From JBAXAM01 sp964213355 (lineage in GTDB: Bacteria; Pseudomonadota; Gammaproteobacteria; UBA9339), in the NCBI GenBank assembly GCA_964213355.1, contig CAXOVY010000030.1, positions 186,001 to 250,000 on the forward strand: a stretch of 64,000 nucleotides of DNA, given 5' to 3'. This document shows, piece by piece, positions 7,740 through 17,309 of this stretch. Position numbers and translations under genes: made by a program. The notes beneath the pieces are model-generated. The model saw only the letters and a list, made by a program, of their open reading frames with translations, searched no databases and was not told the origin of the DNA. Position 1 is the first letter of the stretch. Each line of letters opens with the position of its first letter.

Positions 7740-10154
7740 TCATTTCATATCCTGCAAAACAAGCTTTTTATCAACAAAACTTACCTTTTTGTCATAAAAA
7801 TTATAATTATTAGTCGCTGCATGATGATCAACAACGAGCATTAATGAGTTAGGCAAATATTTTTTTAATATTTGTTGGGCTACTCTTATCGACTCTAGAT
7901 CTAAACCATTAAATACTTCATCCAATATTAATATATTCGGTTTTTTAAGAATAGCGGAAATTATCAGGATTTTTTTCTTTTCTCCACCACTTAAAAGTCT
8001 ATACCAATTTTCTCTACTATCTAAGTTTAGAGTTTGAGAAATAAAACGGCTTAGACCCATCTCCATTAAAAGCATATTTATTTCTGAATCATCCAAAGAT
8101 TCTTCTGGATAAAGAAGGATCTCTCGGAAAGAAGAATTTGGACGAAAATAATCCTGTTGGCTTAACATTACTATTTTTGGATATTTACCACCTATTTTAG
8201 GATACCTAATCTCCCCTTTACCTGAGATGCCATTTTCTCTGAGCCCTTTTATTTTAGATAAGAAACTGGTTTTGCCGCAGCCAGTTGGTCCATCGAAATC
8301 ATAAACTTTACCCATATCAAGCTTGAGCTCATCTACGGTAACCAATATTCTATCTCCAATCCCAATCTCCAAATCGCGTAATATTAACTGATTACCTTCT
8401 TGAATTATTCTTCTAATCTGATCATTATTACTTGGCGGCAGATCAATTACCCCCTCAAGCACAATAAGTCGATCTAAAGACTTCTCAACTTGTCCTATAG
8501 CTTGCAAATTACGATCTCCCCACGAGAACATACCTGTTTCATCCATAACCGCCTTCTGCAATAATTTTCTATTATTAAAATTTAGTCTACCTTGCTGAAT
8601 TTCTTTGCCAACAAGATAGTAGTTCAATACAGTCCCAATGATCTTATCGACTCCTAAATATAGTTGTAATCCCATATTCCATAAATCACGCTCTCTTTCA
8701 GTTTCTATTAAAGACGTTGATATGGCTTGAACTCTTTTTCCGGTAGCGTTAATGCCATCCCGTTCAGTAATTGTTCTCACGTGCTCTCCAGCATCTTCAT
8801 ATAAAGCTAATAGCCTAGAATTAAGGGACTTAAGATCGTCTTCATAACCCATACTTTGCGAGGTTAAATGTTGCATAATTAACCCTGATATCATCTGATA
8901 AAGAAAGGTATAGACTAATATGCTTCTCGAGTGAATTATAATCATACTAGCGCCGTATGCTCCGCTTACAGAAGTCGAAACGCCGCTGCTAACTAATGAG
9001 CTTCCTAGATTAGTAACAGCTGAAATATCTCGGTTTAAATTATCCATATAAACCGAAAAATTTTCATTATTAGATAAGCGTAAAAGATTCTCTTGGGAAA
9101 AAAGTTTTTTTTGGATATTATCTTTCAACATAATAGAAAGCTTATCATTGTAATACCCTTCAATACTACTAGTAACCGCCTGTCCCACTACCCAAGGAAT
9201 AATAAAAACTGCAACTTTTATTCCCTGAGATACTAATGGATTTCCAGCCACATGTGCCACCTGATCTAAATGCTCAAAGTAATACTCCAAATTTTGGTTA
9301 AGCAATATTTGTTTCACCACCAGCCAATGGATTAAAAGTTGACCACCTAACAAAGTTATAACATTTTTTTCGATATGCTCTTTGAACTCTTTTTGTGGGA
9401 TAAATTTGTCATAGTTTTCATATAATTTCATAGCTACTCTGGTATAATTCCCCACCATTTCCATCATGGGAACCTTAGTTGCTATATCTGTAAAAGATTT
9501 GCTTTTTAAAATATCAGAAAAATTTTGTTCATTATAGATAATTGTATTTAGATAAACAGTTACCAAAGTAGCCATTCCCGGCCCCAAAATTTTACTGAGG
9601 AACTTTGGTACAAGAACAAAAGTGGTTGCTGGATACTTTTTTGTATACCCATTTTGTATAAATAATTCATCTATAGTACTACCAATTAAACTTAACGAAC
9701 CCCCATTAATTCCTCCTGCTTGAAATCCAAGTGTAATTGCAAAAGCTGGAGCAACTAATTCTTCATGTCCCTCGAAAGCTCCGCTAAAATAGACACCACT
9801 CAATATCCCTGTAGACGTCAGTGCCACACTAAACACGTGCCCAGTTGCGCCACCCAAAAGTCCATAAGTTAAATATCGTCTATCGGCATACCCGAAGTAG
9901 ATTAATCCCTCATCAGCAACTCCTGCTACTCCACCAGCAAGCGCACACCATGGCCCACATAAAGATAGCCCAGCTGCTGCATCAGAAAGGGGAACAACCA
10001 GATACTCGTGATCACTTATAAACTGATATACTGCGTTGGAGCTTCTTGTAAGAACCGAATCATTTTCAGCATATGTTTTAGTAGTCAAAAACACAAAAAC
10101 AGACGTTAATAAAATTACAATAATTTTCTCTCGATAAAAAAATGCTGTAGTCAC
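7740..10154 (-). CDS. YddA/SbmA-like ABC protein with a signal peptide and extra N-terminal membrane module
   Basis: About 804 aa. The C-terminal domain is a complete ABC ATPase (positions by the longer GTG start): Walker A GPTGCGKTS at about 626-634, a Q-loop in MLSQQDYFRP followed by SFREILLYP as in the YddA/ABCD group, LSGGE at about 725, Walker B LILDE at about 746-750, and the switch His in VVDHH. The stretch before it (FSWGDRNLQAIGQ...SLDRL) also matches that group. The N-terminus is unusual: a cleavable-looking signal (IIVILLTSVFVFLTTKTYA) followed by about 180 residues of Gly-rich hydrophobic sequence, where the family normally starts directly with its transmembrane helices. Two GTG starts are possible (10166 and 10154); 10154 is preferred because GGAG lies six bases upstream. 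It is convergent with rpiA. The substrate is unknown; relatives carry peptides or acyl compounds. Confidence 0.72.
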   Translation of the reverse strand: MTTAFFYREKIIVILLTSVFVFLTTKTYAENDSVLTRSSNAVYQFISDHEYLVVPLSDAAAGLSLCGPWCALAGGVAGVADEGLIYFGYADRRYLTYGLLGGATGHVFSVALTSTGILSGVYFSGAFEGHEELVAPAFAITLGFQAGGINGGSLSLIGSTIDELFIQNGYTKKYPATTFVLVPKFLSKILGPGMATLVTVYLNTIIYNEQNFSDILKSKSFTDIATKVPMMEMVGNYTRVAMKLYENYDKFIPQKEFKEHIEKNVITLLGGQLLIHWLVVKQILLNQNLEYYFEHLDQVAHVAGNPLVSQGIKVAVFIIPWVVGQAVTSSIEGYYNDKLSIMLKDNIQKKLFSQENLLRLSNNENFSVYMDNLNRDISAVTNLGSSLVSSGVSTSVSGAYGASMIIIHSRSILVYTFLYQMISGLIMQHLTSQSMGYEDDLKSLNSRLLALYEDAGEHVRTITERDGINATGKRVQAISTSLIETERERDLWNMGLQLYLGVDKIIGTVLNYYLVGKEIQQGRLNFNNRKLLQKAVMDETGMFSWGDRNLQAIGQVEKSLDRLIVLEGVIDLPPSNNDQIRRIIQEGNQLILRDLEIGIGDRILVTVDELKLDMGKVYDFDGPTGCGKTSFLSKIKGLRENGISGKGEIRYPKIGGKYPKIVMLSQQDYFRPNSSFREILLYPEESLDDSEINMLLMEMGLSRFISQTLNLDSRENWYRLLSGGEKKKILIISAILKKPNILILDEVFNGLDLESIRVAQQILKKYLPNSLMLVVDHHAATNNYNFYDKKVSFVDKKLVLQDMK

Positions 10155-10211
10155 TGGATACTCCACAAAACCCGCAAGGCTAAACGCAATCTAGAGAAAA
10201 ATCAAGAAAGT

Positions 10212-10240
10212 TTGACATTGTTTGCATCATTTTCTATGCT
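10212..10240 (+). promoter_or_regulatory. Sigma-70 promoter for glnS
   Basis: A perfect -35 box TTGACA (10212-10217) and a -10 box TATGCT (10235-10240) are separated by 17 bases, about 40 bases before the glnS ATG. Confidence 0.8.
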
Positions 10241-10277
10241 GTAGACCATTACTCAAACAACAAACTAAGCTGATTTT

Positions 10278-11957
10278 ATGACCGAAGAAATAACACCAAC
10301 TAATTTTATCCGCCGTATTATTGACGAAGATTTAAAATCTGGCAAAAATTCTGGGAAAGTAACAACTCGCTTTCCGCCAGAGCCAAATGGCTATCTACAC
10401 ATTGGTCATGCCAAATCCATAGCTTTAAACTTTGGTATTGCACGTGATTATAACGGCACCTGTAATCTACGCTTCGACGACACCAACCCAACCACTGAAG
10501 ATGTAGAATACATTAATTCTATTATTGAAACAGTAAAATGGCTGGGCTTTGACTGGCAAGACCGGATGTTTTACGCTTCCGATTATTTCGAGAAACTCTT
10601 TCAATATGCAGTTGAGCTAATTAAAAAAGATAAAGCTTATATTTGTGATTTGACCGCCGAGCAAATGCGCGAGTATCGCGGCACTTTAACCGAAAGTGGC
10701 AAAAACAGTCCGTTTAGAACACGCCCTATCGAAGAAAATCTAGATTTATTCATGCGAATGCGCGCAGGTGAATTTCCTGACGGCAGCAGGGTTCTGCGCG
10801 CAAAAATTGACATGGCAGCGCCTAACATCAACATGCGAGATCCCGCTATGTATCGCATTCGACGCGAACATCACCCTCGCACCAGTAATCAGTGGTGTAT
10901 TTATCCAATGTATGACTATGCGCATTGTATTTCTGATGCAATTGAAAATATAACACATTCAATTTGTACTCTAGAATTTGAAGATCACCGTCCACTTTAC
11001 GATTGGTTTTTAGATCAACTAAAAACATTAGCGCATCCAAAGCAAATAGAATTTGCTCGCTTAAATCTAACATATACCATCATGAGCAAGCGCAAACTAC
11101 TTGAATTGGTCGAAGAAAAACTAGTGAATAATTGGGATGATCCACGCATGCCAACCTTGGTTGGCTTAAGACGCAGGGGATTTACACCGCAAGCAATTCG
11201 TAATTTTTGCGAGCGCATTGGAGTGACAAAGCAAGAAAGTATTGTTGAAATGAGTTTTCTAGAAGAATGTGTGCGCGAAGATTTAAATTTGATCACGCCA
11301 CGAGTAATGGCGATATTAAAGCCTTTGCGAATAATAATTACCAACTTCCCTGAAGATAAGCTTGAAAACTTAAATGCACCATATCACCCCAATAATCCCG
11401 ATATGGGTTCGCGCGAACTGCCATTTACTCGCGAAATCTATATCGAACAAGATGACTTCTTAGAAAATCCGCCAAAAGGATTTTTTAGATTAGCCCCTGG
11501 CAAAGAAGTAAGATTGCGCTATGCGTATATCATAAGGTGTAATGAAGTTATTAAAGATGCTGTTACTGGAAAAATTAAAGAATTACATTGTACCTATGAT
11601 CCAGAAACTCGTGGTGGCAATACGCCAAATGGACGTAAGATCAAAGGAACAATTCATTGGGTTTCTATCAAACAATCAATTAAAACTGAGGTTAGACTAT
11701 ACGACCGCTTGTTTAATACCGCCAACCCTACTGGAAGTAAAAATATTGATTTTAAGACCCATCTAAACCCAACTTCGCTTGCGATTCTACCCGAATGTTT
11801 CGTTGAACCAGGTTTGAAAACAGCAAAACCCGAAGACAAATTTCAATTTGAGCGATTGGGGTATTTTTGTACAGATTACGACTCAACTCCACAAAAATTA
11901 ATCTTCAATCGTACCGTTACTTTAAAAGATAGTTGGGTTAAAATCACCCAGCTTTAA
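10278..11957 (+). CDS. glnS: Glutaminyl-tRNA synthetase
   Basis: GlnRS charges tRNA-Gln with glutamine. The class I motifs are HIGH at residues 41-44 (in PPEPNGYLHIGHAKS) and MSKRK at 269-273, and the C-terminal beta-barrel anticodon-binding part is present. Length 559 aa is normal for a gammaproteobacterial GlnRS. A strong sigma-70 promoter precedes it. A tRNA-Gln(CUG) gene is also present in this window at 27.5 kb. Confidence 0.96.
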   Translation: MTEEITPTNFIRRIIDEDLKSGKNSGKVTTRFPPEPNGYLHIGHAKSIALNFGIARDYNGTCNLRFDDTNPTTEDVEYINSIIETVKWLGFDWQDRMFYASDYFEKLFQYAVELIKKDKAYICDLTAEQMREYRGTLTESGKNSPFRTRPIEENLDLFMRMRAGEFPDGSRVLRAKIDMAAPNINMRDPAMYRIRREHHPRTSNQWCIYPMYDYAHCISDAIENITHSICTLEFEDHRPLYDWFLDQLKTLAHPKQIEFARLNLTYTIMSKRKLLELVEEKLVNNWDDPRMPTLVGLRRRGFTPQAIRNFCERIGVTKQESIVEMSFLEECVREDLNLITPRVMAILKPLRIIITNFPEDKLENLNAPYHPNNPDMGSRELPFTREIYIEQDDFLENPPKGFFRLAPGKEVRLRYAYIIRCNEVIKDAVTGKIKELHCTYDPETRGGNTPNGRKIKGTIHWVSIKQSIKTEVRLYDRLFNTANPTGSKNIDFKTHLNPTSLAILPECFVEPGLKTAKPEDKFQFERLGYFCTDYDSTPQKLIFNRTVTLKDSWVKITQL

Positions 11958-11982
11958 CTTTAACCTATAATGGGAGGCTATC

Positions 11983-13251
11983 ATGATAGAAACCAGTCAA
12001 GCATCATCACCAAACCTAGTTCGCTCCTGGTGTGTGGTTTTAGCTGCAGCGTTATTTTTCTTCTATATTTTTATTCAGATGAGTTTATTCAATGCGATTA
12101 GTGGTGACCTCATAAAAGAGTTTCAATTTAACGCGACTCAACTTGGTAGCCTGGCCGCTTTTTATTTTTATGGCAATGTTTTATTTTTATTTCCAGCAGG
12201 TATTTTATTAGATAGATTTTCGGTACGTAATCTTTTACTAACAGCGTTTGCAATTATAATCATTGCTACATATGTCTTTTCTACCACTTCTGATTTTTGG
12301 ATAATGGGTATGGCAAGATTGGCAGTTGGTTTAGCGGGTGCATTTGCAATGTTATCAGCGATAAAGTTGGCTACTCGCTGGTTTGAACCACGTCATATGG
12401 CTCTAGTCATTGGCATAGTTGTAACCATGGCTTTTTTGGGCGGCGCTATTGCACAAACACCTATAACTCTGCTAACTCAAAGCTTTGGTTGGCGCGGTAC
12501 TATGCAAATAATTTCTGCTTTTGGTGCCTTATTAATGATTATTCAATTTATTGTGGTACGTGACGAACCAAAAGGATCAGAAAAGACTGAAGCTGCCGAG
12601 CATGCTCAGCTTGAACAAGTTGGTTTTTGGCGCTCTCTAGGAATGGCAATAGCAAGTATGCAAAATTGGTTAAGCGGCCTATATATTTGCTTGGTTAACC
12701 TACCTATTTTCGTTTTTGGTATGGCCTGGGGTGTTCCATATTTGACCCAAATACATCATCTAACTCCAGTGGAAGCCACCCAAGCAACATCTATGCTTTT
12801 TATTGGCGCAATGATTGGATCACCGCTTGCAGGAATTATTTCTGACAAAATGGGATTGCGTAAGTTACCAATGCTTATTGGCGCAATACTAACATTAGCA
12901 GCATTGCTTATCATAATGTTCGCTCCAGATATGCCTCTTTGGGCAGTAGCTGGTCAATTCTTATTTTTAGGAATTGTATCTAGTGCACAAGTAATCGGCT
13001 ATCCAGTAATTGCTGAAAGTAACCCGCACACCATTACAGCTACAGCAAGCAGCCTTGGTTCAATCTTAATCATGTCAGGAGGCATGTTAATACCAATTTT
13101 TGGCTGGTTACTGGACATGTCAGGCAACCCCACACATTCATTAGCGGATTTTACCCGAGCTAATTCTATGATGGTGGTTGGTTTAGTAATTGCCTTAATT
13201 GCCTCGTTATTAATTAAAGAGACTTATTGCAAACAATTAAATAAAAATTAA
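11983..13251 (+). CDS. MFS transporter
   Basis: A 422-aa major facilitator with about twelve hydrophobic segments. The loop motif between helices 2 and 3 is visible (PAGILLDRFSVRNLL) and is repeated in the second half (AGIISDKMGLRK). There is a good GGGAGG ribosome binding site 10 bases before the ATG. Similar MFS proteins are abundant in Legionella and Coxiella, where they carry small nutrients, but the substrate cannot be read from the sequence. It is followed by a clear hairpin terminator. Confidence 0.85.
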   Translation: MIETSQASSPNLVRSWCVVLAAALFFFYIFIQMSLFNAISGDLIKEFQFNATQLGSLAAFYFYGNVLFLFPAGILLDRFSVRNLLLTAFAIIIIATYVFSTTSDFWIMGMARLAVGLAGAFAMLSAIKLATRWFEPRHMALVIGIVVTMAFLGGAIAQTPITLLTQSFGWRGTMQIISAFGALLMIIQFIVVRDEPKGSEKTEAAEHAQLEQVGFWRSLGMAIASMQNWLSGLYICLVNLPIFVFGMAWGVPYLTQIHHLTPVEATQATSMLFIGAMIGSPLAGIISDKMGLRKLPMLIGAILTLAALLIIMFAPDMPLWAVAGQFLFLGIVSSAQVIGYPVIAESNPHTITATASSLGSILIMSGGMLIPIFGWLLDMSGNPTHSLADFTRANSMMVVGLVIALIASLLIKETYCKQLNKN

Positions 13252-13259
13252 ACTGTTAT

Positions 13260-13293
13260 ATCGGCTCCTGAAAATTAGGAGCCGATGTATTTT
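13260..13293 (+). terminator. Rho-independent terminator after the MFS gene
   Basis: A perfect 10-bp stem (13260-13269 ATCGGCTCCT with 13277-13286 AGGAGCCGAT) has a seven-base loop and is followed by GTATTTTT. It ends just before the rsmB start codon, so rsmB must be transcribed from within it or by read-through. Confidence 0.8.
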
Positions 13294-13294
13294 T

Positions 13295-14593
13295 ATGAAC
13301 ACCCAAACAGCTGCCGCAAAAATCATCGACAAAGTTACCTCGCAAAAGAAATCTCTGGGTGAAATTTTAAATATTTACTTAGCCAAACAGTCATCTCCGC
13401 TTGATCGAGCGCTACTACAAGAATTAAGTTACGGCACCCTGCGGTGGTATCACAAACTTGATGCTATTACCAAACTACTATTACACAACACTACAAAAAA
13501 AGTTGATCCTTTAATTTATGCACTTATATTAGTTGGACTTTACCAATTAATATATTTACGCATTCCACACTATGCAACACTAAGCGAAACCGTCGAAGCA
13601 ACACGCTGGCTTAAAAAGCCATGGGCATCTGCGCTTGTTAACGCCATCCTACGCAATTTTATTCGCAAACAGAAAGAAATATTAAAACAAATCGAGGACA
13701 GCAATAATACCACGCAATATTCCCATCCTGCATGGTTAATAAAGCTATTGCAAAAGTCTTGGCCGCAAAATTGGCAAGAAATTTTAGCAGCAAACAATGA
13801 ATATCCACCAATGCATCTGCGGGTAAACTTACAAAAAATTTCACGCAATGATTACTTAGAAGAACTAAAAAAGGCGGAAATTGAGGCCAAGGCAGTCCCT
13901 GAGCTCACAGCTGCAATTACTCTGGAAAAACCGTGTGATGTACTAAAACTACCAGACTTTCAAAATGGATTTGTTTCAGTACAAGATATAGCCGCCCAAT
14001 ATGCCATTAATTTATTAGAATTAAAACCCAAACTACGAGTGCTCGATGCTTGTGCTGCTCCAGGCGGTAAAACTGCACACATCCTAGAATCAGAACCCAA
14101 CTTACAAGAATTAGTCGCAGTTGATATTGAAGATGCACGCCTAAAAACAGCTAAAGCTAATTTGAATCGCCTTCAATTGTCAGCTAAATTTGTTTGTGGT
14201 GATGCTGGCAAACCGCAAAGCTGGTGGGACGGCAAAAAATTCGATCGTATTTTACTGGATGCTCCATGCTCTGGCACTGGCGTAATCAGACGCCATCCTG
14301 ACATTAAAATCTTGCGCAAGCCACAAGACATTGCAAATAATGCCGCACGCCAGCTTGAGTTATTAAAAGCATTATGGCCATTATTGGCCGATGGTGGATT
14401 ATTAGTTTATGCAACTTGTTCTATTTTGCCAGAGGAAAATTTTTTAGTAATCAAAAATTTCCTGCAGCAACATAATAATGCTAAGGAAAAACCTATTACT
14501 ATGGATTGCGGCACTAAGGTTATGTATGGTCGTCAGCTTTTTCCCACTACCAACGGCAGCGACGGATTTTACTATGCAGTAATAACAAAATAA
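13295..14593 (+). CDS. rsmB: 16S rRNA (cytosine-967-C5)-methyltransferase
   Basis: RsmB (Sun/Fmu) methylates C967 of 16S rRNA using SAM. An N-terminal NusB-like domain (about residues 1-130) is followed by the methyltransferase domain with the SAM motif DACAAPGGKTAHILE, motif IV DAPCSGTG, and motif VI YATCSILPEEN; the two Cys of motifs IV and VI are the catalytic pair. Length 432 aa is normal. No Shine-Dalgarno is obvious because the terminator hairpin of the previous gene lies directly upstream. It is followed by ruvX five bases later. Confidence 0.94.
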   Translation: MNTQTAAAKIIDKVTSQKKSLGEILNIYLAKQSSPLDRALLQELSYGTLRWYHKLDAITKLLLHNTTKKVDPLIYALILVGLYQLIYLRIPHYATLSETVEATRWLKKPWASALVNAILRNFIRKQKEILKQIEDSNNTTQYSHPAWLIKLLQKSWPQNWQEILAANNEYPPMHLRVNLQKISRNDYLEELKKAEIEAKAVPELTAAITLEKPCDVLKLPDFQNGFVSVQDIAAQYAINLLELKPKLRVLDACAAPGGKTAHILESEPNLQELVAVDIEDARLKTAKANLNRLQLSAKFVCGDAGKPQSWWDGKKFDRILLDAPCSGTGVIRRHPDIKILRKPQDIANNAARQLELLKALWPLLADGGLLVYATCSILPEENFLVIKNFLQQHNNAKEKPITMDCGTKVMYGRQLFPTTNGSDGFYYAVITK

Positions 14594-14597
14594 TTTT

Positions 14598-15020
14598 ATG
14601 CTAACTATGGATGAAAAAAATATTTTTCTCGCATTTGATTTTGGAACTAGAAACATCGGGGTTGCTGTTGGACAAAAAATTACCAAAAGTGCAACCGCGC
14701 TCACGCCACTGCTTGCAGAAAAAGGTATTCCGCGCTGGGAAGAAATTGATAGCTTAATAAAGAATTGGCAGCCTCTTGCTTTGGTAGTTGGTGTACCCTA
14801 TAAATTTGACGGCAGTGATTTAAAGGTTACGAAACTAGCAAAAAGATTTATTGAACAATTAAAAAAGCGCTATCAACTGGAAGTGTATGCCGCTGAAGAG
14901 CGCTTAACCACCAAAGCCGCCCGCGAAGAAATTTTCGCTCGTGGCGGATATAGAGCGCTCCAAAACGAATCAGTCGATAGCGTGGCGGCAAAAATTATTC
15001 TTGAGGAGTGGATGGCATAG
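14598..15020 (+). CDS. ruvX: RuvX/YqgF, pre-16S rRNA nuclease
   Basis: YqgF-family proteins have an RNase H-like fold and trim the 5' end of pre-16S rRNA; they were first described as putative Holliday junction resolvases. The first strand carries FAFDFGTRNIGVAVG-type residues (LAFDFGTRNIGVAVG, about residues 12-26), then VVGVPYKFDGS, and the C-terminal DSVAAKIILEEW with the acidic residue. Length 140 aa fits. A second ATG at 14607 is an equally possible start. Its partner role with rsmB in 16S rRNA maturation fits the two-gene unit. Confidence 0.93.
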   Translation: MLTMDEKNIFLAFDFGTRNIGVAVGQKITKSATALTPLLAEKGIPRWEEIDSLIKNWQPLALVVGVPYKFDGSDLKVTKLAKRFIEQLKKRYQLEVYAAEERLTTKAAREEIFARGGYRALQNESVDSVAAKIILEEWMA

Positions 15021-16412
15021 CTAATCTTTCCTTGTTACCAGCAACGCCAAGTCCGCGCTTTTAGCCAACCAATTAAAACGCACTAAAAACATAACACCAG
15101 TGACAAAAAGACCGATTACAATACCCCACCAAATCCCTACGCCACCCCATCCGAGCTTAAATGCTAATAAGTAGGCACTAGGAAATGCAATTCCCCAAAA
15201 ACCAAACAAGCTAATTAGCAATTGGAAATTAACATCCTTTAAACCCCTTAAAGCGCCTGCACTGACTATGCGAATACAATCGGAGATAAGCAGTATTCCA
15301 ACTATGGGTAAAAATTTTACAGCTTCGAGCGCCACAGCTTTAAAGTCAGGTGAATTAATGTCTATGTCTAAAGCAATTGCAGCTTGCGGATAGATAAAGT
15401 AAAAAATGCTAAATATAGATATTAACGCTAAACCAATTCCCATGTTAACTGCGAGGGTTAGATGCAATTTATCGCGACTATTTTTACCAACTTCATTACC
15501 AACCCGTATGCTAACGCACTGGTGTAAACCAAAGAAAACCACCAAAGCAATCATTAAATATTGAGAGGCAATCTGATATGCTGCTAAAACTGTAGTACCT
15601 AAAACCCCCATCATAATGGCAACAACAGCAAAAAATATCAACTCGCTACACCACATAAAACCCATGGGCAATCCTATACGAATCATTTCAAATAAAAATT
15701 TACTTTCAACAACCCACCATTGCTTAAACAAAGAATACTTTTTTAGTTGCTTAGAAAAGAGCACGTAGCAAATACCATATATTGCCATTAAAGAATATGC
15801 CACTGCCCAACCGAAGCCAACTCCAGCAAGCCCAGCTTTTGGCAGGCCGAACTTTCCAAACAAGAAGGCATAAGAAAAAAATATTCCCGTCGGTACGGAT
15901 AAAAGAGTCAAAAGCATAACCAAACGCGTTTTCAGAATGCCGATCAAAAATTGTTCAATTACAACAAATACGTTAAGGGGTAGCATTACCCAAATTAACG
16001 AGTAAAAAAACGGTTGAGCAGCGCGAATAACTGCTGGGTCTTGTTTGGTCCAAACTAAAACAATGGGCGTACCCCACATAATCAGCATCATCGGCAACGC
16101 AAGGATAATTGCCATAATTAACCCTTGTTTAAAACAGATACTGATGCCTACATCGTCTTTGGCACCAAAACTATGCGCAACCATAGTGCTAGTTGCACAA
16201 AGAATTCCGATAAAAAAAACAGTTATAGCAAGATAAATGCTCCATACCAAAGCATTTGCAGCCAACTCTTCCTTGCCCAAATACGCAACCATAATCGTTG
16301 CAATGAAACTATTCAAAGCATAGATTAATTCAGTTGCAATTAACGGCAATGCTAGTTTGATCGAGTACTTAAATTCTGAAATGATATTTGGTAAACTAAA
16401 AATTGTGCGCAT
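15021..16412 (-). CDS. MATE-family multidrug/Na+ exporter
   Basis: A 463-aa polytopic protein with about twelve hydrophobic segments and two related halves, typical of MatE exporters of the NorM group, which expel cationic compounds using H+ or Na+ gradients. The first helix block (SIKLALPLIATELIYALNSFIATIMVAYLG) is diagnostic. The frame is open upstream into the tRNA-Ser gene, but the ATG at 16412 is the realistic start. The stop abuts that of ruvX with no gap, so the two genes converge tightly. Confidence 0.87.
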   Translation of the reverse strand: MRTIFSLPNIISEFKYSIKLALPLIATELIYALNSFIATIMVAYLGKEELAANALVWSIYLAITVFFIGILCATSTMVAHSFGAKDDVGISICFKQGLIMAIILALPMMLIMWGTPIVLVWTKQDPAVIRAAQPFFYSLIWVMLPLNVFVVIEQFLIGILKTRLVMLLTLLSVPTGIFFSYAFLFGKFGLPKAGLAGVGFGWAVAYSLMAIYGICYVLFSKQLKKYSLFKQWWVVESKFLFEMIRIGLPMGFMWCSELIFFAVVAIMMGVLGTTVLAAYQIASQYLMIALVVFFGLHQCVSIRVGNEVGKNSRDKLHLTLAVNMGIGLALISIFSIFYFIYPQAAIALDIDINSPDFKAVALEAVKFLPIVGILLISDCIRIVSAGALRGLKDVNFQLLISLFGFWGIAFPSAYLLAFKLGWGGVGIWWGIVIGLFVTGVMFLVRFNWLAKSADLALLVTRKD

Positions 16413-16434
16413 ACTACGTCCATTGCAAAAAATC

Positions 16435-16525
16435 TGGCGGAGAGAGTGGGATTTGAACCCACGATGGGCTTTTGACCCATACTCCCTTAGCAGGGGAGCG
16501 CCTTCGGCCACTCGGCCATCTCTCC
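16435..16525 (-). tRNA. tRNA-Ser (GCU anticodon)
   Basis: On the minus strand the sequence folds as a class II tRNA: acceptor GGAGAGA pairs with TCTCTCC, the anticodon stem-loop is CTCCC-CTGCTAA-GGGAG with anticodon GCU, there is a long variable arm, and the T-arm is GTGGG-TTCAAAT-CCCAC. Discriminator G and CCA are encoded. It reads AGC/AGU codons. Confidence 0.95.
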
Positions 16526-16665
16526 AAATCTATAAATTCTTGTGCGATAATACCAGATTTTTTGCTTGCGACTAGAAGATTCTTAAGTAAATAACCTATT
16601 TCTTAACTATTCAGCGATTTTAAGTAAATGTTAGATTAACTTGGCTTAAATATTTGAACATGTCT

Positions 16666-16697
16666 CGGTAGGCGCAGGCTAAAGGCCTGCGCCTACT
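16666..16697. repeat. REP-like palindrome, copy 1
   Basis: GGTAGGCGCAGGC and GCCTGCGCCTAC flank a short TAAAG centre, forming a near-perfect hairpin between tRNA-Ser and the SH3 protein gene. It is followed by AACTTTT. This is the best preserved member of the family that recurs at 28.4, 31.9, 47.9, 49.3 and 59.4 kb. Confidence 0.8.
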
Positions 16698-16720
16698 GAA
16701 CTTTTAAAAACGCTGAATAG

Positions 16721-17281
16721 TTACTTTGCCTTGTCTATACCACGATTATCGGGAACAACAATTATTGGCTGGATTATGGGGAAAGTATAAAAATTTTTGT
16801 CTAAGTTTCCGAACATTTCTAGCATACTTTTTTGTATCTGTTCGCGCATTTTCTGCATTGATTTTTCCATTGCTTTGTTACGCTCTTCCACCTCTTTAAT
16901 AACTTTTTTCGCCTCTTCCGGTTTTAACTCTTCTGTACCACTATATTGAATGATACTGTAAGTTTGCGGCTGCTTCCCTTTGTCTTTATCAACAATTACC
17001 TGCTGGTGTATTTGGGCGCCATTTACCTTTGTTATAATCATTGGACCTTTAAGTTCGCTAACTTTTGCCCAACCAACATCACCATTTTGCGGGTTTGCCA
17101 CCTTAACCCAATCCCTCTTCTCGGTATAAAAAATTGGCATTAACTGCTCGCCACTTTTCATAGTAGCTATTACTTTTGAATTTGCTTCGGGCTTGTCGTA
17201 AATATTCAAAGTACCGGCAAAAGCGGCAGTTGCTAAAACAGTACAAAATAATACAGCAATAATTGATAAAACTTTGTGCAT
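16721..17281 (-). CDS. Exported SH3-domain protein
   Basis: A 186-aa protein with a cleavable signal peptide (VLSIIAVLFCTVLATAAFA, about residues 4-22) and then a bacterial SH3-like domain (about 25-80: NIYDKPEANSKVIATMKSGE, then WVKVANPQNGDVGW). A charged coiled-coil segment (EEAKKVIKEVEERNKAMEKS) and a proline/valine-rich tail follow. Such proteins sit in the periplasm and often bind peptidoglycan. It is downstream of hsp20 on the same strand, 28 bases away, so the two may be cotranscribed as an envelope/stress unit. Confidence 0.8.
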   Translation of the reverse strand: MHKVLSIIAVLFCTVLATAAFAGTLNIYDKPEANSKVIATMKSGEQLMPIFYTEKRDWVKVANPQNGDVGWAKVSELKGPMIITKVNGAQIHQQVIVDKDKGKQPQTYSIIQYSGTEELKPEEAKKVIKEVEERNKAMEKSMQKMREQIQKSMLEMFGNLDKNFYTFPIIQPIIVVPDNRGIDKAK

Positions 17282-17309
17282 GTTTTTTCTCCTATGAATT
17301 GTTTATCCT

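Noticed and set aside
15021..16511. Longer MATE reading frame starting inside tRNA-Ser
   Set aside because: The extra 33 codons overlap the tRNA gene and do not look like MATE sequence; the ATG at 16412 fits the family start.
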